DNA from: Theocolax elegans
Lineage: Eukaryota > Arthropoda > Insecta > Hymenoptera > Cerocephalidae
Direction: 5' to 3'
Length of the DNA stretch: 64,000 nt
Assembly: GCA_026168455.1 (NCBI GenBank)
Contig: CM047431.1
Span: forward strand, 55,358,539-55,422,538
Position 1 is the stretch's first letter. Each line of letters opens with the position of its first letter. The notes beneath the pieces were generated by a model, which saw nothing but the letters and a program-made list of their open reading frames with translations, ran no database searches and was not told where the DNA came from. The translations under genes and the position numbers were made by a program. Shown here in pieces: positions 37,887 through 50,861 of the stretch.

Positions 37887-38845
37887 ATATTTACAAAATT
37901 TTTTAAAATCTTATTTTAGAGTTGAAATAATAAGTAACCTTCAATTTGGGTCCGATATCAATAATAATTTTTAGTATAATCCTGCGTATATGTACATGAG
38001 ACCCACTATTATATACATTCCACCCATTACACGCATTATACATCCCTATCAACCCACATCCATTCCTATTCTATAATATACCCTGTATATATAAGTTCCA
38101 TCACGCATATAATGTACAGGGTTTATTAATAATATAGGTAGACTAGATATATATATATATATATATAGTAATGAAAATGCAACGAAAAGCTGACGTGCGT
38201 TATATACCTATATAGATTTATAAGACAATGAAACCTGCGTGGAACATCTTAGGCGAAGGTTTTCACGATAATGCAATGTCAAATAACTTTGTTTTATGCT
38301 ATTTAAAAAGTATGAACCCAATATTGTAAAAATTGTAAATTGACATTTTTACACTCGAGAAAATAATAAAAAGTAAGTAGTTATACTACTCTTCAAAAGT
38401 GCAAAATTGTCGATTTACAAATTTTAAACGTTATTTTTCTCAATTTAGCTTTCAGAAATTTTGTTTCATACTATAAAAATTCACTGTATGCGTATAAAAA
38501 ATAAGTAAGGAATAAAATCTCTATTACCGTTTACTAAACGTATCCTTACATTTACGTATACGCGATATACGAAAAGTACGTAACAATGTACATAGAAAAT
38601 CAAAGAAACTTGAATATCATTATCGGTAACGGGTAAGGAAGAAAGTGGTATCGTCTGTATTACCGACCGAGTATGTATGCGTTAATCAATATATATAGAG
38701 AGAGACATTACATATTATTAGTAATTGGCATTGCTATATATATACACATACACGGGGCAGACACTAGATTAAAAACTCGAGGGACTAAAGACTGTGTAGA
38801 TATATCGTTGTTTACAATTTTCACAAGTGTAGCGTAACGCACACA

Positions 38846-38876
<31 letters not shown>

Positions 38877-39329
38877 CAGTGGTACTCCGAGTTAAGTGAT
38901 TATACCTGTATATATCTAATCTATTATTCTCGATTGGACATTACGTTACATACGTTCAAAGGTACGTTGTACATTTCAAACAGGTACCGGAAATTATCAA
39001 TTTTTTCAAATAAATTTACGTTGAATAAAAAACGCCTTTTTTCGTACTTCTGTTTTATAAAAAAAATTAAAATAATTCATCGAGATTTCATTACATTAAC
39101 TGTGACAGTCGTGCACACAAAAAAAATAACGAACACCGAACACAATTTGACAGGCGTCTGCACTTTCTAACCTCTAAATACGAATTTGGTGAATTGATAC
39201 ATTATTTAAAAAAAATGGATGTGTACACATAGCTGATTGAGTTTCAATAAAATAAATTGAGATTTAAAGTTAAAGGTCGTGTAATTAATTTATCGCGCGA
39301 TGCCGATTAATCGCACTTTGACTTTGTAG
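37887..39329. other. AT-rich spacer
   Basis: Contains a short inverted pair ACCCTGTA/TACAGGGT at 38088-38122, TA runs near 38149-38166 and the (CA)n run below. No gene seen. Confidence 0.4.
38839..38878. repeat. (CA)n microsatellite
   Basis: About 19 CA units with one interruption, read directly. Confidence 0.95.
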
Positions 39330-40080
39330 AAGGTATTCCAGTAAAAGGGCGTTTACGTGATACGTGCGTGTAATTGTGTACAAGGTGTATATATGTGCGT
39401 GTGTGAATGCGTATATTTGTTAATTTCCTTGGTTGCGCGTGCGTGGGCAGTGTATATATACCTATGTGTGTAGGTATTATCGGTGCGTGTCATCTTGTCG
39501 CCGCTCCGTTCGTTTTCGCAAAGTGGGTGAGGTTCGCTCAAATACCCGAAAAAAACTAAAATTTTAATAAACATTTCGCGGAAACGTTTACCTATACATA
39601 GACACGAGCATTACTATAAAAGGGTAAGGCTATTTTTTTTTTGTTTTTTTTTTTTATCGATCGTTGCATCCTTAAAAGGGACATGGATATTGTATGTGCG
39701 TGTGGTAATTGGTCAAATAGTAACGATACCCGGAAAAAAGAAAAGAAAAAAACGCGCAGGACAAATTGTTTTTGTCGAACTGCCAAATTGGCAGACAAAC
39801 TTGTCAATGAAAATCGATCCACAGATTTATTATATCCGGGCATTCCGGGCCAAAGGGCATCAGCCGATTTGGACGATTGCCCGCGCCCCGTACACGCTAT
39901 ACACTTTTCTTTCTCGATACGTCCTCCTCTATATACTATATTACTATACCTTTTTCTTTTCTTTCTCATATTTTTTTTTACACGCCGTGTAGTCTGCCTG
40001 ACTGTACTTATGTGTGTGTGAGTCAGTGTACGTTGTAATCGGTTACTTTTCTGTCGCATCCCCTCGAGACGTATCTTCTT
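39330..40080 (+). promoter_or_regulatory. GC-elevated island just upstream of the tmod start exon
   Basis: Composition rises clearly here compared with the DNA on both sides, with blocks such as 39480-39535 (GTCGCCGCTCCG) and 39770-39900. Open frames exist on both strands but none resembles a protein, and they run through poly-T and GT repeats. A GGTGAG at about 39526 could be a donor. The position 0.8-1.6 kb before the first coding exon makes a tmod promoter or noncoding first exon likely. Confidence 0.4.
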
Positions 40081-40900
40081 TATCTAACTTTTAATTTTAA
40101 ATGTACATTTCTTTTTTTTATCTCAAGTGATAATTGTAATTATACTTCATTGTTTATCTCATATCATTTATAAGATATCATTGAAATATTTTTCCTTTAT
40201 ATTTTCGGTTGGGTGTGTAATAAATTAAATAATCGCCTAGTGTCATTTAGTTATGTGTACTGAATCATCGTTTATGAAGTTTATACCGCAATAATTGTCA
40301 CTTTTGATCTTTTAATGTAGATATCGTTTTGGTTATTCTGCTTTCTTCGAATACTTGTGCACTTGTCAACTGAAAACATATATATATCGAGAGAGAGAGG
40401 TACAGTTATATGCATATGGATTTATTGATTTACCTTTTCTTTCTATTTGTATTTTATTGAGATATTTTTAAGATACCTTTATTTTAAGATTATCTCTCGA
40501 ACGTTATAATACTAAGCGAATACTGTTTTTATGTAACACCTGAATATTCATATAGTTCAAGATTATATTCGGTACATAAGTTTATGCAAAAAAATTGTGT
40601 AAAAAACTGATTATTAGTTGACTTAATAATTTTTCCATTTACATGATAAATTTTGATTTTTTAAATTTAACACTGTACATAACTATTATGAACATCAAAA
40701 TATAAAAATTTATTTTCTGTTGAATAAATATACCCAAATTATAAAATACAATCTTCTTTCGGTTTAAACGAAATTAATCTGTTTTAAAAGTATTGATGAT
40801 CCACTACCTAAAAGTTATACATAATTAAGTTAATTGTTAATTAAAATCCAATCAATTCAAAATAATATATATTTTATTTTATTTTTTATTTATTTTACAG

Positions 40901-41053
40901 ACTTCTGCATCTACTAAAAAAACCACCATGACAACGGCAGCCAAACTTTATGGCAAAGATTTAAGTGAATATGATGACATGGATGTGGACGAGCTTCTGG
41001 CTCAGCTAACTCCAGAAGAAATCAATATACTTGCAAAAGAAGTTGATCCCGAT
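40901..41053 (+). CDS. tmod: tmod exon with start codon (residues 1-42)
   Basis: The acceptor TATTTTACAG ends at 40900 and the donor GTAAGT begins at 41054. The ATG is at 40928. The 27 bases before it are also open in frame (TSASTKKTT), so an upstream coding exon joined in phase 0 could extend the N-terminus, but no convincing one was found. More likely 40901-40927 is 5' UTR. The acidic helix after LYGKDL is the first tropomyosin-binding site of the family. It ends in phase 0 after DPD. Confidence 0.93.
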
Positions 41054-43711
41054 GTAAGTATAATATAATAAAATAATTGAAATTTGAATATTATTATTAT
41101 TGAAGATTCTTCAAAATCGACTATTGATTACAGGATAGTTTTATGCCTCCATCGCAACGGTGCAGTTATGAATGTGACAAAACTCCAACTGGACCTCTAA
41201 ATCGTAAAAAACTGATTGAACACATTAATAAACAAGCTTTAGAAACACCTGATATTCCTGAATTAAAACCTTATGTACCAGGTGTTGTACGGGGGAAGAA
41301 AGTAAGTAATCAAAGTTAAAATAATTATAAATTGTAGATAGATTTATATATTATTTATTTGATAAAATTTATTTAAAAATTAATATTTAAGGTAAAAATT
41401 AATTTTCTATTATTTCAGTGGGTACCTCCTGTAAGAGAAAATCTAAAAGAAAAAGAAGCTGAAGAACAAATTGCTATTGATCTTGGTGATGAGTACGAAC
41501 AAGCTTTGACAAATGCAAGTGAAGATGAAATCATTGATTTGGCAGGTAAAAACAATCACTCATATACTAAAAATTTTATACAAAATATAGAATTTATTAT
41601 TATACTTTATTTTAAATAGTATATAAAAATTAATAAATTTATATATTTATTTTGTATTAGCTATTCTTGGTTTCCATTCGATGATGAATCAAGATCAGTA
41701 TCATGCATCTCTATTAAATTCTGGACAACCAGTTGGTCTTGGCTGGGATGGTGTGACGAAGGCTAGTCAACCTAAAGTGTACCCTATGGATCCACCAAAT
41801 GATACAGATGTTGACGAGACTATTAAGCGAACTCGTGAAGATGATAATACTTTGGTTGATGTGAACTGGAATAATATTAAGGTACATAAAACACATTAAC
41901 ATGTCAGTACTTTAAATCTATTTAAAGTAACATTCAGTAGATTATTAAAAGTGATTTGTAATAAGTATTCTTTTATAATGCATAAATTTTTATATAGTAC
42001 TGATATTTCAATGCTTCAAAATATACATAATAAAGTTATTTTTAGAAACGTCTTATATTACGTAATATTTTAAATACGATTTATAAATTTGTAATTTTAA
42101 ATTAACTTAATTCAGTATATTTGTACTAAAATATTTTGTTTTTATTGCAGAATATTTCGGACGAAAAATTCTTTCAATTATTTGAAGCTTTAGAATCTAA
42201 CACACACCTTGAAACCTTGAGTTTAACAAATACGGGACTAACAGATAAAACTGCGACAAGATTGTCAGAGGCCATGGAGAAAAATTCAACTTTACGAGTA
42301 TTAAAGTAAGATTTATAATATAATCTTAATATTAATTTCAATTACATAAAGTTTTTGTATATTCTTGTTACTTAATGATAAAATATAATTTGAATATTTT
42401 AGAAAAAATATTAATATTAATTCATTTTAATTTATAGTGTTGAAACAAATTTCATAAGCCCACCTGTGATAGTGAAGCTTGTTAGAGCTTTGCTTAAGAC
42501 AAAATCAATTGAAGAATTCAGATGTTCAAATCAGGTTAATTAATTTATACATTATATTAGTTTTTTTAATTTTGTGATAAAATTTATCAATTTTATTTTT
42601 ACTTTTTTAGAGGTCACAAGTTTTGGGTAACAAAATTGAAATGGAAATCACACACCTTGTGGAGCAAAATCCAACTTTACTTAGACTTGGCCTACACCTA
42701 GAATTTAATGATGCAAGACATCGGGTGGCAGCTCATCTACAGCGAAATATTGATAGGAGTAAGTTTCATACCTTTTTCACTCAGTACACAATCTTTGTAA
42801 AGTTGAATATACTATACACATTTAGAGTTTACTCATTAAATAATTTTATACCAAATACACAGCTTTAGATTATCCAGGAAAGCGGACACCATTTTTAGAA
42901 GCCTCGCTGACATTTAATTCATTGATGTTATTTTTCTTTTTAGGGGCTACAGTTTTTATAATTATTTTCAGATATCAATTACAATTGCGAATACAACAGC
43001 TTATTTATTTTGCTCTTCTATAGTTGTATAAATTAATTTGGTGAAAACTGCTTATTTTATCCATAATTTTTTTTCTTTTAAAAGAAATACATATTTTTCC
43101 TTCAGATGGAAGCAACTGCATGGCTGACAATGAGGATTACACAAAATGTTTCTAAGCCTACCTATCTCATAACTCGCTTCGTAGTTTCACTTAGCGCTTT
43201 ACTAGCTATAAACACCAATCATCCAAAATCAACATGCTATACTCATTCATATTTTATGTAATTAGCAGCATCGAGGTAATTATAATATCCTGAGAGAAAA
43301 TAAGAAATCAGTGTGTAAAACCATAGTTTAGGAATGTGCATCAATTAATATCTTCCTTATTCTTTTGTGTATACCATTTTCATAGAATGAATTACGTTTT
43401 TTACTTGTTTGAAGGTTGAAATATTTAATATGTATATTCTGTACAGAGATTAACAACGTATGAAATCCAAGTGTTTAACGTTTTATAATTAGTTAATTAA
43501 AATTGAATAGTATTACTTAAACTATATGCAATTGATAAAAAAAATCTCTCGAATTGTTAAACATTATAAAACATATTTTTTTTTACATATATGTTAAAAA
43601 TTGTTTCCACTGAGATTTATAATATTTTTCCTTTTTTCAGTAAAGCGAAACAAAAATCGAGAGTATAGCGTTAATTACACTGGTATGAGTATAGAAATAT
43701 TATTAGAGTAA
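40928..43711 (+). CDS. tmod: Tropomodulin, seven common exons plus one candidate terminal exon
   Basis: Tropomodulin caps the slow-growing (pointed) end of actin filaments and binds tropomyosin; in muscle it sets thin-filament length. The exons join as 40928-41053, 41134-41301, 41419-41545, 41661-41881, 42151-42305, 42438-42534 and 42611-42758, all with GT/AG borders and matching phases, giving 347 common residues. The first ATG has a good context (ACCACCATGA). The start MTTAAKLYGKDLSEYDD is typical of insect tropomodulins. Residues 1-42 carry the first tropomyosin site, about 43-140 the first actin site and second tropomyosin site, and about 150-347 the leucine-rich-repeat actin-capping domain, with ILGFHSMMNQDQYH, LSLTNTGLTDKTA, NVETNFISPPVIVKL and LGNKIEMEI. 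Exon 7 ends in phase 1, so the end shown (43641-43711) is one of several possible tails. The total is about 358-370 residues, against 359 for vertebrate Tmod1. The identification is secure; the tail is not. Confidence 0.95.
41134..41301 (+). CDS. tmod: tmod exon, residues 43-98
   Basis: Follows ATTACAG and ends before GTAAGT, phase 0 at both ends, 56 codons. It contains TPTGPLNRKKLIEHINKQA, the conserved block at the start of the first actin-binding site, and ends at the basic RGKK that precedes the WVPP motif of the next exon. Confidence 0.94.
41419..41545 (+). CDS. tmod: tmod exon, residues 99-140
   Basis: Starts after TATTTCAG with WVPP, a family hallmark, and runs through an acidic helical stretch (EKEAEEQIAIDLGDEYEQAL) that matches the second tropomyosin-binding region. 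It ends in phase 1 before GTAAAA, inside the Ala codon of the EIIDLA motif. Confidence 0.94.
41661..41881 (+). CDS. tmod: tmod exon, residues 141-214
   Basis: Follows TTTGTATTAG and completes the split Ala codon. It encodes ILGFHSMMNQDQYHASLLN, the most conserved block between the two halves of the protein, then the linker into the leucine-rich repeats. It ends in phase 0 at NNIK before GTACAT, a weaker donor than the others. The ORF reads through into the intron for four more codons before a stop, which is not meaningful. Confidence 0.94.
42151..42305 (+). CDS. tmod: tmod exon, residues 215-265
   Basis: Starts after TTTATTGCAG in phase 0 and ends in phase 2 before GTAAGA. It encodes the first leucine-rich repeats (NISDEKFFQLFEAL, LETLSLTNTGLTDKTA), part of the C-terminal actin-capping surface. 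Confidence 0.94.
42438..42534 (+). CDS. tmod: tmod exon, residues 266-298
   Basis: Starts after TTTATAG, completes an Asn codon split across the intron, and ends in phase 0 at SNQ before GTTAAT. That donor departs from GTAAGT, but the reading frame and protein match leave no doubt. It encodes the repeat NVETNFISPPVIVKLVRALL. Confidence 0.93.
42611..42758 (+). CDS. tmod: tmod exon, residues 299-347; last common exon
   Basis: Starts after CTTTTTTAG and ends in phase 1 before GTAAGT. It encodes the last leucine-rich repeats (VLGNKIEMEITHLVE, LLRLGLHLEFNDARHR) and ends AAHLQRNIDR plus one base, A. The tail of the protein must come from a phase-1 acceptor downstream. Several candidates exist and are listed separately. 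Confidence 0.94.
42863..43024 (+). CDS. Weak candidate terminal exon of tmod with hydrophobic tail
   Basis: An AG at 42861-42862 (ATACACAG) fits phase 1 and opens a frame starting TLDYPGKRTPFLEASL, then a strongly hydrophobic stretch and a stop at about 43022. The first 60 bases have higher GC than nearby intron and look coding-like. A membrane segment at the end of tropomodulin would be unexpected. A second acceptor, CTTTTTAG at 42943, joins the same frame. It could equally be conserved intron sequence. Confidence 0.2.
43106..43155 (+). CDS. tmod: Candidate alternative terminal exon of tmod, acidic tail
   Basis: The acceptor TTTTTCCTTCAG ends at 43105. Joined to the one-base overhang of the last common exon it reads N-GSNCMADNEDYTKCF and stops at 43155, giving a 363-residue protein. 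The polypyrimidine tract is good and the sequence is more balanced in composition than the flanking intron. The tail has no recognised homology, so it may be chance. A transcript read would decide. Confidence 0.4.
43641..43711 (+). CDS. tmod: Candidate terminal exon of tmod, basic tail
   Basis: The acceptor CCTTTTTTCAG ends at 43640. In the tmod frame it reads I-KRNKNREYSVNYTGMSIE and a few residues more, and stops at 43709-43711, giving about 370 residues. A basic segment just after the leucine-rich domain is usual for tropomodulins, which makes this an attractive default end. About 4 kb of AT-rich sequence with an AATAAA at 47741 follows and could be its 3' UTR. Confidence 0.5.
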
Positions 43712-45353
43712 ATGTGTCCCTCAAAAATATGCTTCATATCCTTGTTACAAATTTATTCGAAAAAAAGAATATATCAAATGTTTTATTTGAATGGATTTTG
43801 TGAACCTTCAACAATATGACTATTTCCCCTATCAACCCCCTCGATGAAAAGAACAATAAGTGTGTTTGAAAACGCCTATGCTGATGCTTTTTTCTTGTTA
43901 ACTTAAGTTTCACCATTATTATTTACTTTATCAGAGTGTTACATCGTTTCATTTTCCCCCTGCTTTTCTATATATCTCGTATATTTTATTTCCCATCCTT
44001 TAAAAATATACAGGTTTGAGTAAATAATAAGAAAGGTAAAAAATAATACAAAATACAAACAAAATACTTTACACACCGTATGGCTTTACTAAACAATTTT
44101 TTGTTTTTTTTTTTCATACAAGTACATTTTTAGTTAGGTACACGGAAACAATTATAAAATGTTTGATTCGAGAGAATATGCAACGTGACGGGTTTATTTA
44201 TTTGAAACGTTTGTCTTTGTTTTGGTGTACATAGTATGTAGAATAGCGGTTCAAGAGCGGAAAAAACAAAAAGAAGTGGCGTCGATCGGTGAAAAGACAA
44301 GCGCCGTCATTGACAATCCCTAATTGATGAATAAGATTGAATCTAGGCCAATCGACGATGGCCTTTAGTGAGTATCGAATAATCGAGTATTTAGGTTTTT
44401 ATTTATTTATACCGTGATGTCGTCATCGTATCTTCGTTATCACTATGGTTACTCAAAAATTGTATTACAAGACATTCAAAAACTGTCGCTGTTGCATATT
44501 CACATTACATTTCACAATTATTTCATGTAAATTTATAGTTAATCGCACATACTAACCTTTTTTTTTTTAAGTTTTTATTTATTTAATGTACTGAAAGAAA
44601 TGTTAGTGAATTCAATGAAATATTTTTTTCATGTAAATGTTCTTTTTTTTCTCAACGTTTGAATTATGTAAATTGTTTATATGTTTACGTGTAACTCCCA
44701 AAGATAATTCAATCTTATTAGAATTGGAAAATGATTTTTTACTTTTTTTCGTCTCTCTTCGTTTCGTAATTCAGTGTTCTCTATATCTATAACACTATTT
44801 TCATACGATTAAACGATAAGTAGAAATTTCACACCTTTTGTAACTAACACACGGAGCACGTAATTTAATTATTTTTTTTCAGATATATATACACACACAC
44901 ACGAGTCTACACATGAACGGCGATGCATCAACATTAAACATACTTGTGAAGATTATATATACTCGAAGATAAATATTGTATTCAAAATATCTAGTCTACC
45001 AGTAAAATATAAATATTACCAAACGACAAAGTAATCGATTCTAATCTACAAGAGTATCTTTTTTGTAATGTAAATTTTTTTAAATATCAATTTTTAATCT
45101 AAGTATAGGTTGAATATTACATTAATTCAAAATGTGCAATATAAATATTTATTTATCAATTATTTTGTTTTATACTTATATATTACGTAAACTTTGAGTT
45201 TATTAAATTTTAAATACAATATTTATCTTCACACTTGTATTTTTGTTGTATCAATTAAGTACCTCACCACCTAATTTTGTATATATACCATATATTTAAT
45301 AGTATTTTGTTTTAACGTATACATCTTAGATACCTAGAAAAAGAAAATAAGTA

Positions 45354-46306
45354 CACGGAGAGAAATTTTTTTTGTTAATAATACAAATTAGTCTAGTAAA
45401 AATTCGTGAACTTTCAAGTGATGCAGTAACACGTTGCGACATTTTGTAATTTTAATTTTTCATTTTTAAATATTGAAAAATATTTTATTTCGTCCATTTA
45501 TTTTAGTGATCGCGTAAATTATTTTTTGAGAGTTATGAATATTTGAAGTATTCTCAATTAAAGTTTCTTGGGGAAAAATTTTTTGGATATCATCGGCATC
45601 GAGATCGATCCGGCGAAGTTTTTACCAAAATGCGCCACCGCGTCCTTTTGAAGTAAACAAACGAGAACGCGATTACAACACATATTTTTTTTTTCTACAT
45701 AATTTCGTAAACAGTATAGGAAACAATATAAATTAGATAAAACTAGAAGCTTATTTGTAAAATTTAATATGCAATTTTTTACAAATTTTACTACATTTAG
45801 TGTTAATTTTACTCAACAATCTAGTAATTTTTTGGGCTTTCTCTGTCTGTTACCACATTTCTCTTAAAAGTAAAAAAGTGAATACCCATTGACTAATTAG
45901 TACACAATAACTGATTAAAAAAGTGATGAGTAGCTCACTAATTTTTAGTAAATAATCACTAATTGAAATAGTAAATCCTAATGGTGGTATTCAATGAATA
46001 AATCTACTATAAAAATGCATACTAATCAAGTAGTAAATATTCGCTAATTCAATAGCTAAAATAAATAATTGACTAATTAATTATCAAAAATTTACTTATA
46101 TTTAGTAAAATAAATAAATCTACTAATTATATAGTGTGATATTTTTTTAATTAACTAGTGGAAAAATGTAATTTATTTAAAAATTTAATTTATTTTTTTT
46201 TATTCGTGAAATTTTAACTAATATTTTTCTTTTACAAAGTACATAGAGACTCTTATAGTTTTTATACTAGACTGTTTTCTAGTATTTACAAAAAATTTCT
46301 CTCCGT
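45354..46306. mobile_element. AT-rich inverted-repeat element, CACGGAGAGAAA ends
   Basis: ACGGAGAGAAATTTTTTTTG at the left faces CAAAAAATTTCTCTCCGT at the right, 953 bases apart. The interior is AT-rich with many ACTAAT/ATTAGT repeats and no coding potential. The ends resemble those of the element splitting the hexon relic at 58654 (CACGGAGAGAA). Confidence 0.65.
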
Positions 46307-47740
46307 AAATAAATAATTTGTTACTTGTTTATTCCAAATGTATATCCCTTAAATGGAATGATTAATCTTGGCACCGATAACCTTTCATTGAGACTTTTTG
46401 TTATTTTGTTATTCTTTCCCAACAGTACGGAAAGACCTAACGTTGCGGCTGCAGTTCCGATTCTTTAACATGAACCACAGGAAACCTGCCCTTATTAAAT
46501 GAAGGTATTAATACCTTGTGCGGACAACAACGAACGCAACATTTTTATCCTACGTATCGCGAATCGTTCTCCTAAAATAAATCAGTTACTCTAGTTTTTT
46601 AAATCGATGACTTTACGTTTCATCAAAATTTTCACACATTGCACGATAATTCTTCGACGAGATACAAATAAAATAGACAATTTATTTATAATTTACATTG
46701 TCAATCGATAAAGAAAAATGTTTCAAATCATTTTGTTATATGTATACACACGTTCCTTTCGTTATTTAAATTACATATATATTTTAGGAGAATCGTTGAT
46801 ACAAGCGATATGTATGTTTATAAAAGCTTCACATTACGCTATACCATTTGCTTCTGCAATATTCTGCAACTGTTGCGTTAACAATAATTTTTAGATCCAA
46901 AATTATGTACGTAAAAACAAAAGAAAATTTGCGATACCAATCATTTAAGTTCGTATATATATATAGAGTACGTATAATTTGCTTATTCGCTTTGACATTT
47001 GTTTGTGCATTCGATACGTACATATAGGAAGCTTCGAATGTCTTGGTTTTAGCGTACTTATACACCTACATATATCCTTTAAATGTTTACGCAAATTTTT
47101 ATCAATTCCATAATTGCAATTATACCTGTTGTATTATAACATTTTGTATATACGCGCTTTTCCCCTCACTCATACTTATCGATTAATTATACATAAAAAA
47201 AATCATATTCTTGAGTGTGAAATAATCGACTATCCGTACATATATGTACCTAACGTCCTAAACTTGGATTTTAATTAAAAAAAAAAAAATTTACGTATTA
47301 CACGAGCATTTATTCGATTAAAGAAATATATTATTATTCAAATAACAGCTATATATCGATTTACGTAATCTTAGTTAAAGTGAACATTAATCATTTGAAC
47401 ACGGATAGACACCGATGGTTTACGCATGTGCATATACCTATATACTAATACAAAATAATAATTTTAAATAATATATAATTATTCTATTACCTTTTTACTT
47501 ATTTTTATTGCATGTTGAATTACACTAATTTCTAACATTTTTCATACTAACTGATTTTGATTTGCAGATGGCGGTGATACTTTGATAATTAACGAGAAAC
47601 AAATATATATATTTATGAGTGTGCGTGTGTGCTTGTGTGCATGCATGGAGTGTATGGGTGTTAATATATATGCGATACTACATTAATTAATAACAAACAA
47701 AACAATTATTTAAAGTGAATAAATAATAATGTGTTTGATA

Positions 47741-47746
47741 AATAAA
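47741..47746 (+). terminator. Possible polyadenylation signal
   Basis: AATAAA in GATAAATAAAGA, about 4 kb after the candidate tmod stop at 43711, at the end of an AT-rich stretch without other features. Such hexamers are frequent by chance in this composition. Confidence 0.2.
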
Positions 47747-47759
47747 GATATTTTTGACG

Positions 47760-50180
47760 GGGAGGCAAACTTAATTTTTTTACTCTTCTTACCTCATCGA
47801 CTTGTAACACTGCGTAAAGTAGGAATTATTGTCATTCTAAATTTTTATTTGTTAAGGGGACGTGACTCCCAAATTGAAAAATCTATGAAAAATTTGTAAA
47901 AAAAGTCACAGATATATACTGCTTAAAACAAATAGAATACCGTGACACAGAGATTTTTATGAAGTTATCAATTAATAATATGTGAAAAATCGTTTTTAAT
48001 CGGTAAGATACAGCTGTAAAACAATGATTCCTGGTTACCCAAAAATCTCGCAGATTTATCAATAAAAAGATTTTTTAAAAATTCACAGCTTATCTTAATA
48101 GGAAACACAACACTGTTATAGAGCATATAAATAATTGTAAATAATTTTCTCTTTTCTGGGGTTTACATCCCGTTAATAATTATTGATCTTAAGAAATCAT
48201 TTACGAAAATTTTCGACACAATTTTTCCACATTGATGTCTTAAAATTGCACTGTTACACAATATTTTAGGTCGATATGGTATAGGAATAGTAAAATTAGG
48301 TTTGGAATCTGGCATACTAGATTATTTCCAACCGACCAAATCAAGGTAGTCTTTAGTATTATTTAATATGATTTACTATTTTAGCTCAAAACCTCAAATA
48401 CAGTGGCAATAGATCATAAATTTGCAAGTATATGAATAAAAGGACATTTTGTAGGCCGATGAATTATTGGATTAGCGACTGTATTTGTAGAAATTTAGAT
48501 CGAAATTTAGAGTTTGGAAGAGTAATCAATTAGTCAATTATTTAGATACTATCCAATTAAAAATTAAAAACTGTGAGGTTAGGTGAAACTATTTTTTAAG
48601 CATAAACCGTGAAGTTATTAAAATGTTTGGCCAAACAATCGTTTAATAAATCCTTTAATCTACGCTAGAACTTGTGTTTGAATTTTCCGTGAAATATTTT
48701 AGTTTGTTAAATGAACGTAATTATTAATTTGTATTGTTAGTTTGGTAACAGTCAGGTATGCTACTCATATTAGAAGTTACAGATGCTATAAGTATGTATC
48801 ATGTATCATTGTACTAAATTTAAATTTTGATCAAAACGTAAATATGCCTTATTAATAATCCCAGTTATTACCACTATTGATGTATATCTAATACTTGCAA
48901 TTTGATGAAATTCTGATTTATATTTAACTTATGTTTTAAATATAAATATTATCTATCCACGCTACAATAAAAATAAATACTATTTGTTAAAATATTTTTA
49001 TTTAGTGTATGGGCGTGTGTGTGTTTTATAACTAATAATATAATTCAACAGCTACCTAGTGACATTTACTATACATAAATATAAAAATAATATAATATTT
49101 CTATTTGAATTGTTCGAACTAACAGCAACGAGTGTCTTGTTGTGGCATGAAATTTTATGCATATATGTATATATCTCGTTTATTATTTTGTCAATAGTTT
49201 TTTTTTTAATGTTCCAATTTCTTACATCATTGAAATTACATTAACGAACGACAACCGCGTTACGGTGAATATTAAACGGAACATATACGGTAATAAAATA
49301 TTGGCAAAATAATAATGTGTTTTGTCTACTTGCTTTACTAAAATAACAGTGAAGCATATCAGTTCCATATATTTGTTTAAAGGGATTTTATATACTCTAT
49401 AGAAAATAATTATTTACCAATACGAGACGGGGTAGTCAAAAGTTGGTAGCGACATATTTATTTTTAATTTAACGATGTAGATTCAATCGTATAACATTTA
49501 GACATTTTTTCAAATATTTTAATTTAAATCATTGAGACTTTTGGATACTCGGAGACACATTTCAACTGTTCAATCTCAGTATTAATATAAGGCATTTGTA
49601 CCTAAAAAGATTAAGATAATCATTTTCAACTTTTGGCATAAATTGAAATTACGTTTTTAGCTATTTATAAAATTTAAAAATTAATTCATTTTAAATTAAC
49701 ACAATAAATTAACACAGTTGTATTTAAATTATCATTTGCATTTTCTACTTTATATTATACAGTGAAATTTGGTTTCAATTTTAATAAAAGTGCAAACGAT
49801 TTACATAAACATTTTAATGTTAAATACGTGATTTCAATTTTTACCGAAATTTATAAATTTGGCACAGTTAAACTTTTTGAAGATTAAATTATCGTATTTA
49901 CACTTTCTAAAGATAATAAGACATAAGTATAAAATTAAAAAAAAATTTTGAAAATTGTTAGCTTTAAATAGAATGTGTAAATCTTTCACATTAATTTTGA
50001 TTTAAATTAAAATATTTACATTTTACGAATAATTTGTATTATTTATAATGTTAAAAATAAACGTTTTATAACTTTCAAATTTTACTCTGGTCATTTAGAG
50101 TGTATTTAGAAGTATATCTATCTAACCTCTACTCATCGATGCTAAAATCTTGAACATAGATAAAACAATGAATAAATTCA
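47760..50180. other. AT-rich spacer without a supported gene
   Basis: No protein or RNA recognised. A TTAAGGGGACGTGACTCC near 47855 could be one end of a small MITE, but its partner was not found. Confidence 0.4.
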
Positions 50181-50184
50181 TTTT

Positions 50185-50525
50185 TAAGGGTAGAAATTTA
50201 CTCTAGACGGTGCAATATCAGGGTAACAAATAATAAATAAGTTCCCTATTGATGTAGTTTATTTTTGCAATTATGTCCTTAAATTTTAGGTTTTTAACCT
50301 CTATCACATTATTTTTCGCTATATTATTTACCTCTATTATTCAACGGCCCATTACCCTTTAGAAAGACTTGGTGGTGGTTTTTCGGAGGTGAACCTACTA
50401 TAAGCATAAATTTCCGGTCTTAGTAAACCTTAAAAAATAAAAAAAAAACCAATAAGGACTTATTTGTTACTTTGCTACCCCGATATTACACCATCTAGGG
50501 GTGGTTTTCACCCTTGAAAATAAGT
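50185..50525. mobile_element. Imperfect foldback MITE
   Basis: AAGGGTAGAAATTTACTCTA and GGTGCAATATCAGGGTAACAAAT on the left are mirrored by ATTTGTTACTTTGCTACCCC and GGTGGTTTTCACCCTT on the right. Arms of about 70 bases at roughly 80 percent identity by eye, with no coding capacity. Confidence 0.5.
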
Positions 50526-50861
50526 TTGGTCCGATATAAAAAAAATCGTGTCTAATATTTTTCATTATTTTATCCACGTGCAAAATTTCATTTAAATCGG
50601 TGAATGGAGGGTTAGGTAATGTTACCTTCCTAGCACAAATTTCTTATCGCGTACTTTTGTAAAATTCGTATTTACACGTCGAGTCGAGTTATCTTAATAT
50701 TTTCAATGACAAACGCGTTGCACTGGTATACGTAAAATCCCTCTAACCGCAAATTGGACTGAATAAAAGAAAAAAAAAGAAAGAAAAAAGAGTATTAAAC
50801 CGAATATGCCTTGTAAATTAGCACAGTTGTATTTACGTGTGTTTTGGGATGTCTGTTGCAG

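Noticed and set aside
39592..40059. Minus-strand frame of 155 codons and plus-strand frames of 100-126 codons
   Set aside because: Mutually overlapping, low-complexity ends, no recognisable domain; better explained by a GC-raised promoter or noncoding exon.
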